From assembly GCF_963678635.1 (NCBI RefSeq), contig NC_087066.1, positions 50,091,581 through 50,155,580 of the forward strand: a DNA stretch of 64,000 nt, given 5' to 3'. The position numbers and the translations under genes were made by a program. The notes under the pieces are model-generated. The model did not search any database. It had not been told where the DNA came from and saw nothing but the letters and a program-made list of their open reading frames with translations. This DNA comes from Symsagittifera roscoffensis. Its lineage: Eukaryota > Xenacoelomorpha > Acoela > Convolutidae. This document shows positions 43,628 through 57,191 of this stretch, piece by piece (position 1 is the stretch's first letter; each line of letters opens with the position of its first letter).

Positions 43628-46430
43628 TAGATGTTTTTATGGCGCTCCTGGGTGGTATTCTTTTTTAACATCATGACCGGCAGAACCGTTAACGAGCACT
43701 CCGCGCCGAGCGGATGCTCACATTAACGCCCTTAGTAGGCCTAAACCGCCGGGAGGGAAGGGTAGTTCGGAACGCGGAAGCCTTCCGGATTACCGTGAAT
43801 AGCTTTTTATCTTAGTTAAGACCGAAAATTCACGAACCAGGAAGGGTGGGGGGATTCGCGGTCCCGTCATCTCCTGAATGGTTTGTGACCAAAAACACTT
43901 AAAGATATATATAAAACCAAACAAAAAGTAGTATAGTACCCAAGAAAAACAAAAAACATAAAAAATAACCGAAAAAAACCAAAAACAGTAAAAAAAAAAA
44001 GTAAAAAATCAGTAGAAATCATCCCCCCAGACAAGATGTGATCCGACCCTCCCGTTTGTTGTTGATAGATATATTGTTGTTACAGGCATTTATATCAGTC
44101 AGGATCGTTACGATCAATTTTGTAGCCCGTTTGTGAGGCTAGTACTGTAGGGTTATTTGAGCATTTAAGCACGTTAATGATAAATTGCGCTCAATCCGGA
44201 AGGGTCAGCTGATTTGCGCTCAATTCGGAAGGGTCTTGGGAGAAGACTGATCCGGCAAGCAGTACAAGGAGCAACAAGAAGGGGCTCAACGACAATCGAC
44301 TGTTGGGTATCGTTAACAAGTTTTGTATCCCTTTTGGAACAAAAAGTAAAATAGTAATCTGTGGGGGGCTCGACAGTGCTGCACTGTAGTGACCCTTCAC
44401 CGAACTGCGAATATCCGAGTTAAGCACCTTAATTCGGATATTAAACAAACCCGGAGGGGTATAGTATTACTAAGATTATTACTTATATAGCCTATATTAA
44501 TACTCTTATACCGTTTTTCACTGAAAAACACAGAAAGTAGACCGGTTTTTAGGGTCAAAATAGCGATATTTTGATCCCCCCACAAGTCGCGATTTTTGAG
44601 ATATCGATATTTTTTGAAACGGGAAAAAGCGCTAAATTAGTGTGTTACATCGTAACTGCACTACTATAATAGATAGAACCGGTTAAGTTTAGTTCGAAAG
44701 TGGTTGGAACTATTTTGGAACCAAAAACCGAAATTTCGTGATTCTTGAGAAAACGAAACACTATAAATTCAGAAATTTTTTTTGAAATTTTTGAGTTAGA
44801 ACAGTAAAAACAGTTGTTCGGTTAACGTCCACTAGTGAATCTACAAGTTTTAAAACCCGCTACCCGAAAGCCTTCCGGGTTGCAAAGAAATCGAACTTAA
44901 CGTGTTTGATTTGGTGGATTCATCAATCCGGAGGGGTACAGGTAGCATAGTTTTTCGCAAATTTTTTCAACTAAAGCGTTTTAGATCGGGTCTTTTGCAT
45001 TGAAATAGAAGAGTATAGGCCTTCGGAGCTCGGATCAATAATTTTTGGGTCGAAAAGAACAAAATTGCGGAAAAAGTTAGGCGGAACCTATAAGAGACAA
45101 ATTTTTTGACTTTAGAAAAAAAACGTTTTGGTTAATAACTTTGGAACAACTGGGCATATTGAGTTGATCTTGGTATCAATAGATCAGAAATTAGCTGAGC
45201 TTACTGATAGGGACAAAAGTTTTTCGGAAAAGTAAGCGTGAAAATTTTTTGAGATTGTTTTTAGCAAATTCACCAATTTGGGAGGGTAGACCCTTCACGT
45301 TTTATAAATTTCTTTTAGAAAAGCCGTTATACCCCCACCAAAAGGTAATAGCCGTTATACCCCCACCAAAATAGCATAGGAAAACGTATCCGGAGGGGTA
45401 TAGGTTGAAAGAAGGAGATCTCCGAAAAGCTACTTTTACAAAACCGGAGGGCTCCCAATCCGGAGGGGTAAAAAAAAAAATTTTTTTTTCAAATTAGGAG
45501 GGGTCCGAATCCGGAGGGGTCTTAAAGTTGCTAATTCGGAGGGGTCCAAATCCGGAGGGGTCTTATATTAACTAACTCAGAGGGGTCCCAATCCGGAGGG
45601 GTCTAGATTTTGTTAATCCGGAAGGGTCCTATTTGTGCCAATCCGGAGGGGTATTGTTTTATTAAAGGACTTAGGTAGACGGAAGAAAGACCAAAGTGAG
45701 AGGTATTAGGTTATTAACAGACAGGCTAGGAATCAGTTATTGCACTGGTAACTTGCCTTTCAATAAGAACCAGACCAAAACAAAACAGGTCCGAATTCGG
45801 ATATTCGCGACACTAAGTCTAAACTAAAAAGAGCGTGATTCATTGGTGTGGATTGTAACATAATACGTTTTTGTGAAAAGTTACTACCCTGAGGATTGTA
45901 ATAGGTCTAGCTCGGGCAGTCCGAAGGCAGATAGGTAAACAGTACTCGGTGGGTGCAATAGACGCCCACTTGAGAAAATTACTGCCTTCAAAGTTTTGTC
46001 TGTTTGGTGCAGCACCGAGCAGGGAAAGCTTTTTCGTTAAAAGACGAGTTCGACTATTGTACTGCGAACGACTAAAAGTACAATACACATACGTTTTTTG
46101 ATAGAGGCATTCATATTCTGTCATTATATATTTTTGTTGTTCTTGATTTTAAATCTACATAAACTGAGCTTGATTGGGTAGTGAGTACACTATCTTTTAA
46201 ATTGACTGATAACATCATATTGTGCTAGTTTCCAAATCTTACGACCGATAATCGGTTAGTGTGAATAATTATATACAAACTGTACTCTGATAACATACAA
46301 GGATTCGTGGTCACTATTTTATAGAATCTTGTGAAATTTATTGTGTTGTGTCATTATTATTGGTAGTCAAACTATAAGATCACTAGCAATCGAATTAAGT
46401 GTGTAGGCATTAAGAAGTGACAAATAGAGA
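43628..46430 (+). other. Element B 5' leader with AATCCGGAGGGG array
   Basis: 2.8 kb without credible ORFs. The motif array is densest at 45380-45660. Primer-binding candidate TGGCGCTCCTGGGTGG at 43640-43655 and hairpin 43694-43719. A duplicated 'gccgttatacccccaccaaaa' occurs near 45320-45370. Confidence 0.8.
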
Positions 46431-47180
46431 ATGAGTCTAGACAAGTCAAGGATACCTAAACGAGGAAATAGCTCTAGGAAATTCATACCTGAGAAGCAAA
46501 GAAAAACGATGACCGATCTTTTTGTGGATTGGATCAAACGAGCCCGGACCGACAAAGGGGAGACGGTTTCAGGCAGAATGGTTGAAACGAGAAGTCAGAA
46601 GACCTCAGAATAGAGAAAAAAAATGTTGGTAGTGGAGGTCAATACAGACCAAGTCATGAATGACAACCAGGAAGTACATGGACTGGATGGTAGAGGAAGA
46701 AGGCTGGCGAGTGAATCTACTCCGGTAGAACAAGGCCATGATTTTGCCACTTCCGCCGGGACATTGGATCGAGAGGAGATGTCGGAACTGTCCGACATCT
46801 CAACTGAAATAGCGGCAACTAGAAGATCTCCAACAGACAACACTATGATGGCAGGCGGAACTGAGAAACAAACAACGTCATCATCGTTCTCAGAAAAGAT
46901 GAGGAACACCTTAGGAAACATCTTTCCATTCACCATGGGAGGGGGCGCAGGAAATGAAGGTGAATCCCAGGAGGAGGAGGACGAAGAAGAGCAAGTGGAC
47001 TTTGGGTCTCAAGTCAGCCTCAATAGTTCGACCCAGGAGAATGAGGCATACGTCGGAAGAGAGACTGGAACCATGGACCAATTTGGTGTAGTGAGAACGA
47101 TAAGTAAAGAGGTAAACACACCGGGCCAGTCAACAGACTTCGCGATTATGACAAATTCAGAGCTGCAAACTGGGGAGAGT

Positions 47181-49512
47181 AGAAACAGAGGGCTAGGCAA
47201 TGCATTGGCGGATCCTGAGGTAGATAATGAAAAGACGTCGAGGCAGAGAGTCAAGGCCCGGATCTCGACCAGCACGAAGCTACCGGGGACCGACAGGGTT
47301 ACACCGCCACTAGTGACGCCACTCGTGGATAACGGGGAAGCACTAGAAGAAGCCTTAAACAACATAGTGGACAGTTTAGGAGAACAAAATGAACAGATGT
47401 CCATAAGAATGAGTGAACTAGAAAGGGCAGTTCACATCGAAAGAGAAAGTCTGCGGGAAGAAATAAACCGCAATAGACAAGAAGTTGGCAGGAGCGAAAA
47501 ACGCTTGAAAGAAAGAACGGACGAGCATATGGCGAAGAACTTGTCGCGAATGACAAGAGAAGCGGAACAGCGAGAGTTACGCTTAAGAGACGACATGGAG
47601 AAGTTAAGAATTCAGCAAGAGCAGTCTCTTGGGACTCTTGACACAAAGATAGACGCGATGATGGAGAGGCGAACTCAGGCTATCATGGATAGGTTGGACG
47701 GGCTACTAAGCAGCAAGAGTGGACCAAAAGAAGGATAACCGAACTCGGGAGGTCCCAGCAGGGAGCCGAGGGTGAACTTCAATGAACATCAAAAGAGGAA
47801 GACGTATGGATCCACTAGAGGCAGGGGCAGTTCATCAGGCTATGCCACAAGAGATAATTGAACATGGGGCCCGAACAGTAGAGCAAGTTCAACGGGGAAC
47901 AGACAGACCTCTAATGAACGACCAACGCAAGGCACACATGCGACTGGGAGAAGTGATTCCGGTAACAGGGGGCATGCAAGCCCGGGGAGGAGTCATGTGG
48001 GCCAAGCGGGAAACACTCATGGCGATTCGGATTGCAGGGATGCACCGCATACAGAGCCTTTGACAAGGTGTGAGGACACTCAGGCGGGACATTCAAGGGA
48101 TGCTACGGCAATGGCCACAGCATTTGAACCCCTAAACAGGTCTTTGGAGACATTCCTTACAAGGTTATCCAGAACCAATGAACGCAGTGAGAAGTCCAGA
48201 AGAGTCTTTAAGAAACCAACATGCTATAAAGATGAATCTGATGGCTGTATTGATACCTGGATAGAGGTAATGAAGCTGCATTTCGAGGAAGAGGACTTGT
48301 CGGAGAGACAGGAATGCAGTGCGCTCACCAGCAACTTGGAAGGGACAGAAACAGAGGGCTAGGCAACGCATTGGCGGATCCTGAGGTAGATAATGAAAAG
48401 ACGTCGAGGCAGAGAGTCAAGGTCCGGATCTCGACCAGCACGAAGCTACTTGGGACCGACAAGGTTACACCGCCACTAGTGACGCCACTCGTGGATAACG
48501 GGGAAGCACTAGAAGAAGCCTTAAACAACATAGTGGACAGTTTAGGAGAACAAAATGAACAGATGTCCATAAGAATGAGTGAACTAGAAAGGGCAGTTCA
48601 CATCGAAAGAGAAAGTCTGCGGGAAGAAATAAACCGCAATAGACAAGAAGTTGGCAGGAGCGAAAAACGCTTGAAAGAAAGAACGGACGAGCATATGGCG
48701 AAGAACTTGTCGCGAAGGACAAGAGAAGCGGAACAGCGAGAGTTACGCTTAAGAGACGACATGGAGAAGTTAAGAATTCAGCAAGAGCAGTCTCTTGGGA
48801 CTCTTGACACAAAGATAGACGCGATGATGGAGAGGCGAACTCAGGCTATCATGGATAGGTTGGACGGGCTACTAAGCAGCAAGAGTGGACCAAAAGAAGG
48901 AGAACCGAACTCGGGAGGTCCCAGCAGGGAGCCGAGGGTGAACTTCAATGAACATCAAAAGAGGAAGAAGTATGGATCCACTAGAGGCAGGGGCAGTTCA
49001 TCAGGCTATGCCACAAGAGATAATAGAACATGGGGCCCGAACAGTAGAGCAAGTTCAACAGGGAACAGACAGACCTCTAATGAACGACCAACGCAAGGCA
49101 CACATGCGACTGGGAGAAGTGATTCCGGCAACAGGGGCATGCAAGCCCGAAGAGGAGTCATGTAGGTCAAGAGGGAAACACTCACGGCGATTCGGATTGC
49201 AGGGATGCACCTCATACAGAGCCTTCGACGAGGTGTGAGGACAATCAAGCGGGACACTCAAGGGATGCTACGGCAATGGCCACAGCATTTGAACCCCTGA
49301 ACAGGTCTTTGGAGACATTCCTGACGAGGTTATCCAGAACCAATGAACGCAGTGAGAAGTCCAGAAGAGTCTTTAAGAAACCAAGATGCTATAAAGATGA
49401 ATCTGATGGCTGTATTGATACCTGGATAGAGGTAATGAAGCTGCATTTCGAGGAAGAGGACTTGTCGGAGAGACAGGAATGCAGTGCGCTCACCAGCAAC
49501 TTGGACGGGACA
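47181..49512 (+). repeat. Tandem duplication in gag of element B (unit ~1,166 bp)
   Basis: The sequence from 47181 recurs from 48347. The junction falls at a shared 'gacag', where the second copy enters mid-gene. Both copies share B-specific bases that differ from A, so the duplication happened within B or its recent lineage. One copy differs by a single-base loss in a G run near 49135. Confidence 0.88.
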
Positions 49513-51247
49513 GCCCTGAACTGTGTCATGGCCAAGAAGCAATATCAGCGTGACACAGCTGAGAAAATCTTCGAAATCTTGTTAAACCGTTTCGGATCAG
49601 GGGTGCAGGGGCACCAAGCGATGATACGCTTCGAGAAACGGAGGCAACGAGAAGATGAAACGATAGACAAGTTTCTCGATGACTTGGAAATGCTGAGAAG
49701 ACGCAGCCAACCGGATGAGTCAAACCGAAGGATGAACCTGGCCGTAGCCTCAAAATTCATCGATGGTGTGAAGAATGATGAACTTCGAATGATGCTAGCA
49801 ACGCATTACACACCACTATCAACCAATGCGCCAACACCAGAGGAGTTGAGGCTCAAGTCAAAAGAGTATCTTTTGTTGAAACCTCCTTCGAGATCTGGAT
49901 ACTACAAGAACAATTATGGCAATTTTAACAACGGACCAGCGAACCAAGGGAACAATTGGTACAAACCGAGGGATGATATGGACAAGAGACGCTCTTGTGC
50001 CAATTGCAGTTCAACGGACCATCATGTGTCAGCATGCCCAACTTACAAACAAGGCATGAAAGCAATAGGCTTTAGCCTCGAGGACGAAGATGCGTCAGAA
50101 TTGGACCATGAGGATTTCATGAGAGGGGTAATTGCGAAATTCGGCCCAAGGTGTTTCTTTTGCAACTTGGAAGGTCATTTTAAATCAGATTGTCCGCAAT
50201 TCTGGGATGCAGTGGCAGACATCAAGCATCCAAGACATGAAGAAGCTTTGTCAGGAGTGAAAGCCAGCAAGGCTCGCCTTTTGAGTGAAGCGGAGGCACG
50301 CAGAAAGGATAAACCTCAAGAGCTGGCGGCAAAGAAAATGCAAGCGGTAACAGAGGAGACACGTGAACCGGAACCAGCAACTGCGGCTGATGACTTCAAG
50401 ATCGATTATAGGGCAGCCGCGAGGGATGCTCTAAATAGAGTGCAGCAGGAACTGGTGACGAAAGAGATCGAACAGAAAGTGAAACTTGAACTGGAGAATG
50501 AGAAACTTCAGGAGCAACTGAATACCTTCGAAGCAACGGAGTTCGAAGAAACTAAAGCACCAAGCAGTTTGAGCATGAAACTTAATGTGATCTCCGGTCA
50601 GAGGTTCGGCATGGTGCCGCAAGGAAGCAAGATTAAGTCGATAATCTCAGTGGCTGGGCACCAAGTAATCAGAAATCTGAGTGAACCATCCGAGTTCACT
50701 TTGATGCATTTGGACACATATGCAGATTATCTGAGGCAGGTGGAGCCACGCACCGAGTCGAGAGCTGTGCGAGCACTACTAACGACGGGTGGCCTTCGCA
50801 TGAAGAAACTTCATGGACGCTACCTAGAGGTCTATGGGCCGTATCAAGTGATGCTGAACGTAGATGGAATCAGTATCTACACCAGGACTTATGTAACAAC
50901 AGATGATGACCAAATGGGGCAGATCTATTTGGGTGAGGAGGAACTCAAAGTCCGCAGGATAGGCCATGACGCCATGATGGAACAAGACGCAGTACACATT
51001 GGGTATGAAGCAGATGTGACCGCACATCTGCTCGACACCAACGGAACAAAAATCGGAGTCACAGGGCTTCTGGACACAGGAGCGGTAGTGAGTGTGATGC
51101 CGATAAAAACTTGGGAAGGAATGGGCTTCACGCGGGAAGATCTAATTCCAACGAATCTCCGACTGGCCGCCGCCAATCGAGGAGCTATTTACGTAGCCGG
51201 AAGAACACCAATAACGGTCCTCCACATGGGAGGACGGGGATCTTTGG

Positions 51248-54200
51248 ATGAGCTTCCTGGTGGTAAAGAATTTGGACGACGCCGACCAATTAATCTTGGG
51301 CAGAGATTTTGTCAGGAATTTTGACGTGATGATTGACTTGAACAACGGTCTGATACGGATTAGAAACCCGGACCGGAAGTATGTTAAGAGACCAATTAAT
51401 AGGATAAAAACAGACGAAAACAAGGTACCAATTTTTTTAGATAGAAAGGTAAAACTACAGCCAGGACAAGCTGTGGTGGCAATTTTTAGAATGAGAAATT
51501 TGAATTCGTTAAGTGATAGTAAACAGGTTTGCTTAGTACCGAATCCAAATAGTCAGAGTTCGGTGATTTTAGACCGGAGCTTCTCGGTAACGCGAAACGG
51601 ACTGTGTGTCAGTGTGTTATTGAACACACTGGACACCACGGTTTCAATCCAGCGTGGAAAGAAGCTTGGTTACGCTTTACCGATGAGGACCGACTATGAG
51701 GAGACACAAAACTTGAAAAAACACAGTGTGAAAGACTGTCCTTATCATGCCAATAAAGATAACATTTTAAATAGGATTAATGAATTAAAATCTATTCATA
51801 AATTGTTTTCAATGAAATCCGAAGCGGACGACGGCTTATCAAGCTGCTCGAATTTTCCGGAACACCCCTCGTCATATGAACTAGAATCTGACAAACCGGT
51901 TTTGCCAGAGATAGAACATTTAAAAAGGAAAATAGGTGAGGGAGATTTCGAAAAATTGCGGGACCTCCTAAATCGGAACGCAGATGTATTTTCAAAACAT
52001 AAGGCGGATATCGGTTGCTGTAACTTCGTCGAACACGAAATCGAACTAGAAGAGGGCGCCGTTCCCCATAGGGAAGGCGCAAGGCGAATGACGCCACATA
52101 AATCGGAAGCGTGCCGAGCGGAAATAGAAATGTTGCTTGAATACGACATGATAGAACCCTCGAAATCGCCATGGGCTTGCGGAGTAGTAATGGCGAAAAA
52201 GAAAGGGGGGCAGCTTAGATTTTGTTGCGACTTTCGTTACTTGAACGCGGTAACGATAAAAGATGCGTACCCGATACCGCGAATAGACGAGAGCCTATCA
52301 AAACTTGGTGATGCCAAGTTCTTCACCACATTGGACTTAGGTTCTGCCCTCTGGCAGGTTCCTTTGCGGAAAAAGGATAGGGAAAAAACCGGTTTCGCGT
52401 GCGAATTGGGGTTGTACCAGTGGAAGAGGATGCCCTTCGGCTTGTGCAATGCAACATCAACCTTTCAAAGGCTGATGGCTCAGGCTTTGACAGGAGTGAC
52501 CAAAAAGTACGGGAATCTCTTGATGTGCTACGTGGATGACGTAGTCATAGCGACACCGACCCTGAAGGATCACATTGACCGGCTCGATGAGGTCTTCGGA
52601 TGTATGAAAGGAGCAGGCTTGAAATGCAAACCATCGAAATGTGAAATCCTTAGGGATTCGATCAAGTACCTGGGAAGAATGGTGGACAGGCATGGTGTGA
52701 GGCCAGATCCGGAAGCAGTAGAGGCTGTGCTGACATGGAAGGCTCCGAGGACGGACACACAGCTAATGAGCTTCCTGGGGTTTGCCAATTATTACCGTGA
52801 ATTCATTAAAGGATATGCGGATAAGGTGTACCCGATGCAGAAGCTGATGCGCAACAAAGGGAAAAAGTTCGAATGGAACGATGAGGCACAGGTTGCTTTC
52901 GAGAACATAAAGCGGGAACTGTGCAAAGCGCCAGTGCTGGGCATGCCTACAGAAAAGGGCATGTATGTTCTCGACACAGACGCATCGGTGGTGGCAATCT
53001 CAGGAATCTTGCATCAAGAGCAAGAATGGAACGGAAGAACGGTTCTCCGTCCCATTGCATACGGCAGCAAGGTCTTGAGTGACACAGAGATGAAATATGG
53101 CGCACCGAAAGCAGAAATGTTTGCAGTAGTCACCTTCGTGGAAAAGTACCGTGCATACTTGGGGAGCGCTCCCTTCAAGTTACGCGTGGACAACAGAGCG
53201 TTATCCTGGTTGAAGACCTACTCGATGGATCAGAGTTATATTGGTAGATGGATAGTAAGATTGGATGGCTACCATATGATAATCGAACATAGGATGCGTG
53301 ATAAACACCAAAATGCTGACAGCCTCAGCAAGAAAACTGAGTTCTATGAAAGGTTGGAGCAGAAGCAGGCCAATCAGGCAGAAATAAAGGAGGGATTCTC
53401 ATTTCTGAACAAAGAAACTTATGAAGCGCTTCCCTTAACGAGATGGTTGGATAAGTCTGGACATCCAATTCCAGGGCATCCTGAGTTACCTGTAGAGAAA
53501 GCAGCCGAGATAAAGATCCTATCCAAGGAGGACCCGGTCCCCTTGGATCTGTTGCTGCGCTCGAATCTGGTCCAGCAAGAACTCTCTCGCATGAACATAA
53601 ACAGCCTCTCATTATTGGATAAAACGGCGCAAGTCACACCGCAAGTGATGCGGATGCTGGGTGGATTGTTAGAAAGAGAAGTGACCAGAGATGACCCCGA
53701 GTGGACAGCAGCAGTGGCATCGCTAACAGTCAGTGAGAAAGTGAAGATCATGCCGTCCAGACGACAGCACGAAGAGAACGAGAGGGATTGTAGGACAATA
53801 GTTCAGCAACTAGTATCCTCAATACCCCACGAGATTGTAACCAGTACTTCTTACAAACAGAAAGAACAAGGGAGCAGTACGCGAAGGAAAACCGTCACCT
53901 TTGTGGACCAGAAGAAGGAAGGTGAAAAGGCAGAACAAAACCTGCCGCAAGACTATTTGTTCGGGGAAACGAATGATGAGAAAAATCAGCGATCACAAGA
54001 TCAACACCCGGGACAAGAAAATTTGTCCGGGGAGTCTGAGATAGACGAGAGAATTCCTGATGAGAAACAGGACCTAGAGAACAAGGTTTTGTCCGGGGAG
54101 TTCAGATGGATGCGAAGAAGGCACAGACATGATCTGGAGGAGCGTGCAGTCTCCAGCACAACCTCTTCGACGGATGACGATTCCAGAAACTCAGGAATGG

Positions 54201-55897
54201 ACACCTATTCAGACAGAAACTCGAACTCGGGATCAGAACTGTCAGAACTAGCGATACACACACTACTAGTGGAAACTCGGGCAAGGGACCTGGACAGAGA
54301 GGTGTACCAGGATCCTGACAGCGATCGCTACCTTATACCAAGCGAAAGAGTCTTTGACAACGCAGCGGATGACTTGGAGACAATAGCGGTATCGAAACGT
54401 TCGATAAGCTTGTTGCCGCAGAAAGAGGTAGTCAGGACTGATCTTCAGCCGTTTAAACAAGAAACACAGCCGTTGGCGAAGATTTGGTGCGTTAAAATGG
54501 AAGACACACACCAGCCCAACGAGCTGAATAGTCAGATGAGGGTCATGAAGAGGTACTTAAAGGCGAGATACAGACTCTCGGATCTTCTAAGGGCGCAGAG
54601 AAATGATTGCATGACAAGCAACCTGAAAAGGTGGATCGTGAATGGTTCTCCGGATAAAGGGGACCTCGAGGAAGATAGTTATCGCATCCTGAGACAATAC
54701 TTCATGCAGAAGGAAGGGAGGTTATATTTGAACAAGGACGGGATTGTGGCTTGCAAAAGAAGGGAGGAAGACAGAGTCCTATACAAGTATAATGCGATAG
54801 TGTTACCGCAACTCTATCAGACAGAGCTATTATTCAGGTCACATGATCAGATGGGCCATCAGTGGATCGACAAAGTATATCAGAGGATACTGAAGCGCTT
54901 TGAGTGGCCTGGGATGAAAAAAGCATGCGAGAAGTGGGTAACATCATGTCTGTCATGCCAACAGGTCAAGGATCCAAGGAAGTTGCGATTTCCTTTACAA
55001 TCGATCGAGTCGTCTGAATTCAACGAGGTGGTGCAGATAGATCACCAAAAGATATGCATGACAGACAATGGTTATAATCAGGTGCTGGTCATGATAGATC
55101 ATTTTACGAAGTATGCAGAGGCCGTGCCCTGCATAACTGCCTCGGCGGAAGAGACATGCGACCACCTGATCAATACGTGGATAGCAAGACATGGTTGTCC
55201 GATGACGTTTCAATCGGATAATGGAACAGCTTTCGTAGGAGAGCTTACGAAAGAGCTTATGAGACGCTCACAGGTCGCTCAGGCTCACTCCACGACATAC
55301 CACCCTCAGACGAATGGCTTAGTGGAAAGACAGAATAGGACGTTAGTGTCGATGCTGAGAGTATATTGTTCCAGGTACATGACCGATTTGGACAGATACC
55401 TTCCACAGGTGATGGGAGCTTACAACAGCACGCAACACTCCACCACTGGAGTCAGTCCACACATGATGCTAACTGGACACGAAAAGTCTTTACCCTTAAC
55501 CTTCTTCTACCCAGAGTATGAGGGAAAGAAAACGTCCCCACAGGTCTACGTGAGGGATGTGATCAGACGCCAACAGGAGTTCAACGATTTGTGTAGACGA
55601 AATACTCAGCAAGCACAGGCAAGGCAGAGGAAAAAATTCGACAAGAAAGCAGCTGGTGCAAAGGCTTACTCGGTGGGAGACTACGTATGGGTATTTCAGA
55701 ACGTTATACCACCGAAAGGGACGAAAAAGCTCCTAAAAAAATGGAGGGGACCCTTCATGATTACAGAGGTGCACCAGGAGGGACGCTTTTATAAACTGAG
55801 TACTGGCCGAGCCGCACACTACGAGAACATCAAGCCACACAATCCATCGACAGAAGACTGGCGTATACCTGCAGACATGGAAGAAGGTATTATCTAA
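51248..55897 (+). CDS. Element B intact RT-RNase H-integrase frame
   Basis: A 1,549-codon open frame within the pseudogene. It holds RT (FGLCNATSTFQ, YVDD near 52530), RNase H (LDTDAS near 52975), the Ser/Glu-rich linker, the integrase finger (HDQMGHQ...CLSCQQ), the core with Asp, Asp and Glu, and the GPF module. It includes the CAA codon that is TAA in A. A lost base turns the frame to a stop right after the GPF module. Enzymatic potential is intact on paper, but there is no natural start. Confidence 0.88.
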   Translation: MSFLVVKNLDDADQLILGRDFVRNFDVMIDLNNGLIRIRNPDRKYVKRPINRIKTDENKVPIFLDRKVKLQPGQAVVAIFRMRNLNSLSDSKQVCLVPNPNSQSSVILDRSFSVTRNGLCVSVLLNTLDTTVSIQRGKKLGYALPMRTDYEETQNLKKHSVKDCPYHANKDNILNRINELKSIHKLFSMKSEADDGLSSCSNFPEHPSSYELESDKPVLPEIEHLKRKIGEGDFEKLRDLLNRNADVFSKHKADIGCCNFVEHEIELEEGAVPHREGARRMTPHKSEACRAEIEMLLEYDMIEPSKSPWACGVVMAKKKGGQLRFCCDFRYLNAVTIKDAYPIPRIDESLSKLGDAKFFTTLDLGSALWQVPLRKKDREKTGFACELGLYQWKRMPFGLCNATSTFQRLMAQALTGVTKKYGNLLMCYVDDVVIATPTLKDHIDRLDEVFGCMKGAGLKCKPSKCEILRDSIKYLGRMVDRHGVRPDPEAVEAVLTWKAPRTDTQLMSFLGFANYYREFIKGYADKVYPMQKLMRNKGKKFEWNDEAQVAFENIKRELCKAPVLGMPTEKGMYVLDTDASVVAISGILHQEQEWNGRTVLRPIAYGSKVLSDTEMKYGAPKAEMFAVVTFVEKYRAYLGSAPFKLRVDNRALSWLKTYSMDQSYIGRWIVRLDGYHMIIEHRMRDKHQNADSLSKKTEFYERLEQKQANQAEIKEGFSFLNKETYEALPLTRWLDKSGHPIPGHPELPVEKAAEIKILSKEDPVPLDLLLRSNLVQQELSRMNINSLSLLDKTAQVTPQVMRMLGGLLEREVTRDDPEWTAAVASLTVSEKVKIMPSRRQHEENERDCRTIVQQLVSSIPHEIVTSTSYKQKEQGSSTRRKTVTFVDQKKEGEKAEQNLPQDYLFGETNDEKNQRSQDQHPGQENLSGESEIDERIPDEKQDLENKVLSGEFRWMRRRHRHDLEERAVSSTTSSTDDDSRNSGMDTYSDRNSNSGSELSELAIHTLLVETRARDLDREVYQDPDSDRYLIPSERVFDNAADDLETIAVSKRSISLLPQKEVVRTDLQPFKQETQPLAKIWCVKMEDTHQPNELNSQMRVMKRYLKARYRLSDLLRAQRNDCMTSNLKRWIVNGSPDKGDLEEDSYRILRQYFMQKEGRLYLNKDGIVACKRREEDRVLYKYNAIVLPQLYQTELLFRSHDQMGHQWIDKVYQRILKRFEWPGMKKACEKWVTSCLSCQQVKDPRKLRFPLQSIESSEFNEVVQIDHQKICMTDNGYNQVLVMIDHFTKYAEAVPCITASAEETCDHLINTWIARHGCPMTFQSDNGTAFVGELTKELMRRSQVAQAHSTTYHPQTNGLVERQNRTLVSMLRVYCSRYMTDLDRYLPQVMGAYNSTQHSTTGVSPHMMLTGHEKSLPLTFFYPEYEGKKTSPQVYVRDVIRRQQEFNDLCRRNTQQAQARQRKKFDKKAAGAKAYSVGDYVWVFQNVIPPKGTKKLLKKWRGPFMITEVHQEGRFYKLSTGRAAHYENIKPHNPSTEDWRIPADMEEGII

Positions 55898-56474
55898 TGA
55901 TGAATCCTGCTTGTGAGGTCAATGAAAAGGGCACCAGGGAGAAGAACGATGGAAACGAAGTCGTAGAGGAAGGTACGGATACACCGCTGGACCTGGATCC
56001 AAACGAGGAGATCGAAGCGGACGATGAAACTTTACCCTACGCAGAGGAAGATTGGCAGGATCCCGAACGATACAGGTTCCCAAGAACTTGGAACCGGATC
56101 TTCCGTTCACGATACAGACTCGTCAGAAGGACGGGACGAGACCAAGAAACAAATACAATCCTTACGGTGACGACTTTGTAGTGGATAGGATAGATCTAAA
56201 GAAGATAGTGGAGGAAGTAGTAGGTCTAGAGGAAATAACTGTGTCACAAGACATTGACATAGTCGATGATCACAACGATGAGTGGGTTGACGACTGGTCG
56301 AAACCCGAGGTAGAATTCGACGACGAGCAACAGCAGTCATATGAACAAGACTTGACGAACCTGCGTGTGTTAGAATGGCTGAAAGAAACGACCTCGGATC
56401 CTGAGGAGACCAGCGTCACGATTCAAGACGTAGATCGTGAAAGCATGAAATACATCAAGACCGAACGAGATGAT

Positions 56475-56497
56475 CCTTCCTGGGCTGCCCAGGAAGG
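56475..56497. repeat. 23-nt perfect palindrome in pol, element B
   Basis: CCTTCCTGGGC-T-GCCCAGGAAGG, the same as in A with a different centre base. Confidence 0.7.
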
Positions 56498-56789
56498 ACG
56501 ACTACTCATTCCAGCTTCTAACCTCGACTTGATACCCGGTATGCGATCGACGGGGACGTCGATGGATAATTTTGTCCGGGGAGTGGGGGTAGGACTTAAC
56601 CACACTGAAAACTTGATAATAAAAAAATTAAGAATAGCAAGAGAAACATGAGACTTAGAAGTAGAAACAGGTGAAGAACCTAAGAAACCTGACATAGGCA
56701 GGGTAGTTGAGTCATACTTTAACTTACCAAATGAATATTCAAGTAACATAATACTCACAGACTGTGATTTCATGCTCACAAATAGAACA

Positions 56790-57191
56790 GGTGCGATAGC
56801 AATCACAGCAGACATGAGTTTTAGGACAGCATTAGCGGCAGACTTTAAGAGAGAATACAAAAACGTGGAATTCCTTTGGAAGCAAAGACCAGGGATAGGG
56901 GGCGTAGCGGCCTTACCTCCGGCGGCGTCGCAGATACCGGGAAAATACCTATGCTTCTTGGTAACGAGGGCGACGGAGAAGCAGCACGTGGACCCAGAGA
57001 ACCTAGTCTTGTCCTTGACGAAGCTGAGGGACTTCCTCGTGGAAATGGACGTGAAGGAGCTCTCGCTTCCAGTGTACGATCCAAACAGAGGAAGACTGCA
57101 TCCTCGGGAATTGTACGCGCTTGTACACGTGATATTTTCTGATACGAATATACAAGTATATCTACATAAGAAATTTTACTTAAGTATAGGC
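56790..57191 (+). other. Macro domain (TARG1/OARD1-like), element B
   Basis: An open copy of the C-terminal macro domain, ending like A with IQVYLHKK. The NRGRL loop (Gly at the Asp position) is the same as in A. Confidence 0.68.
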
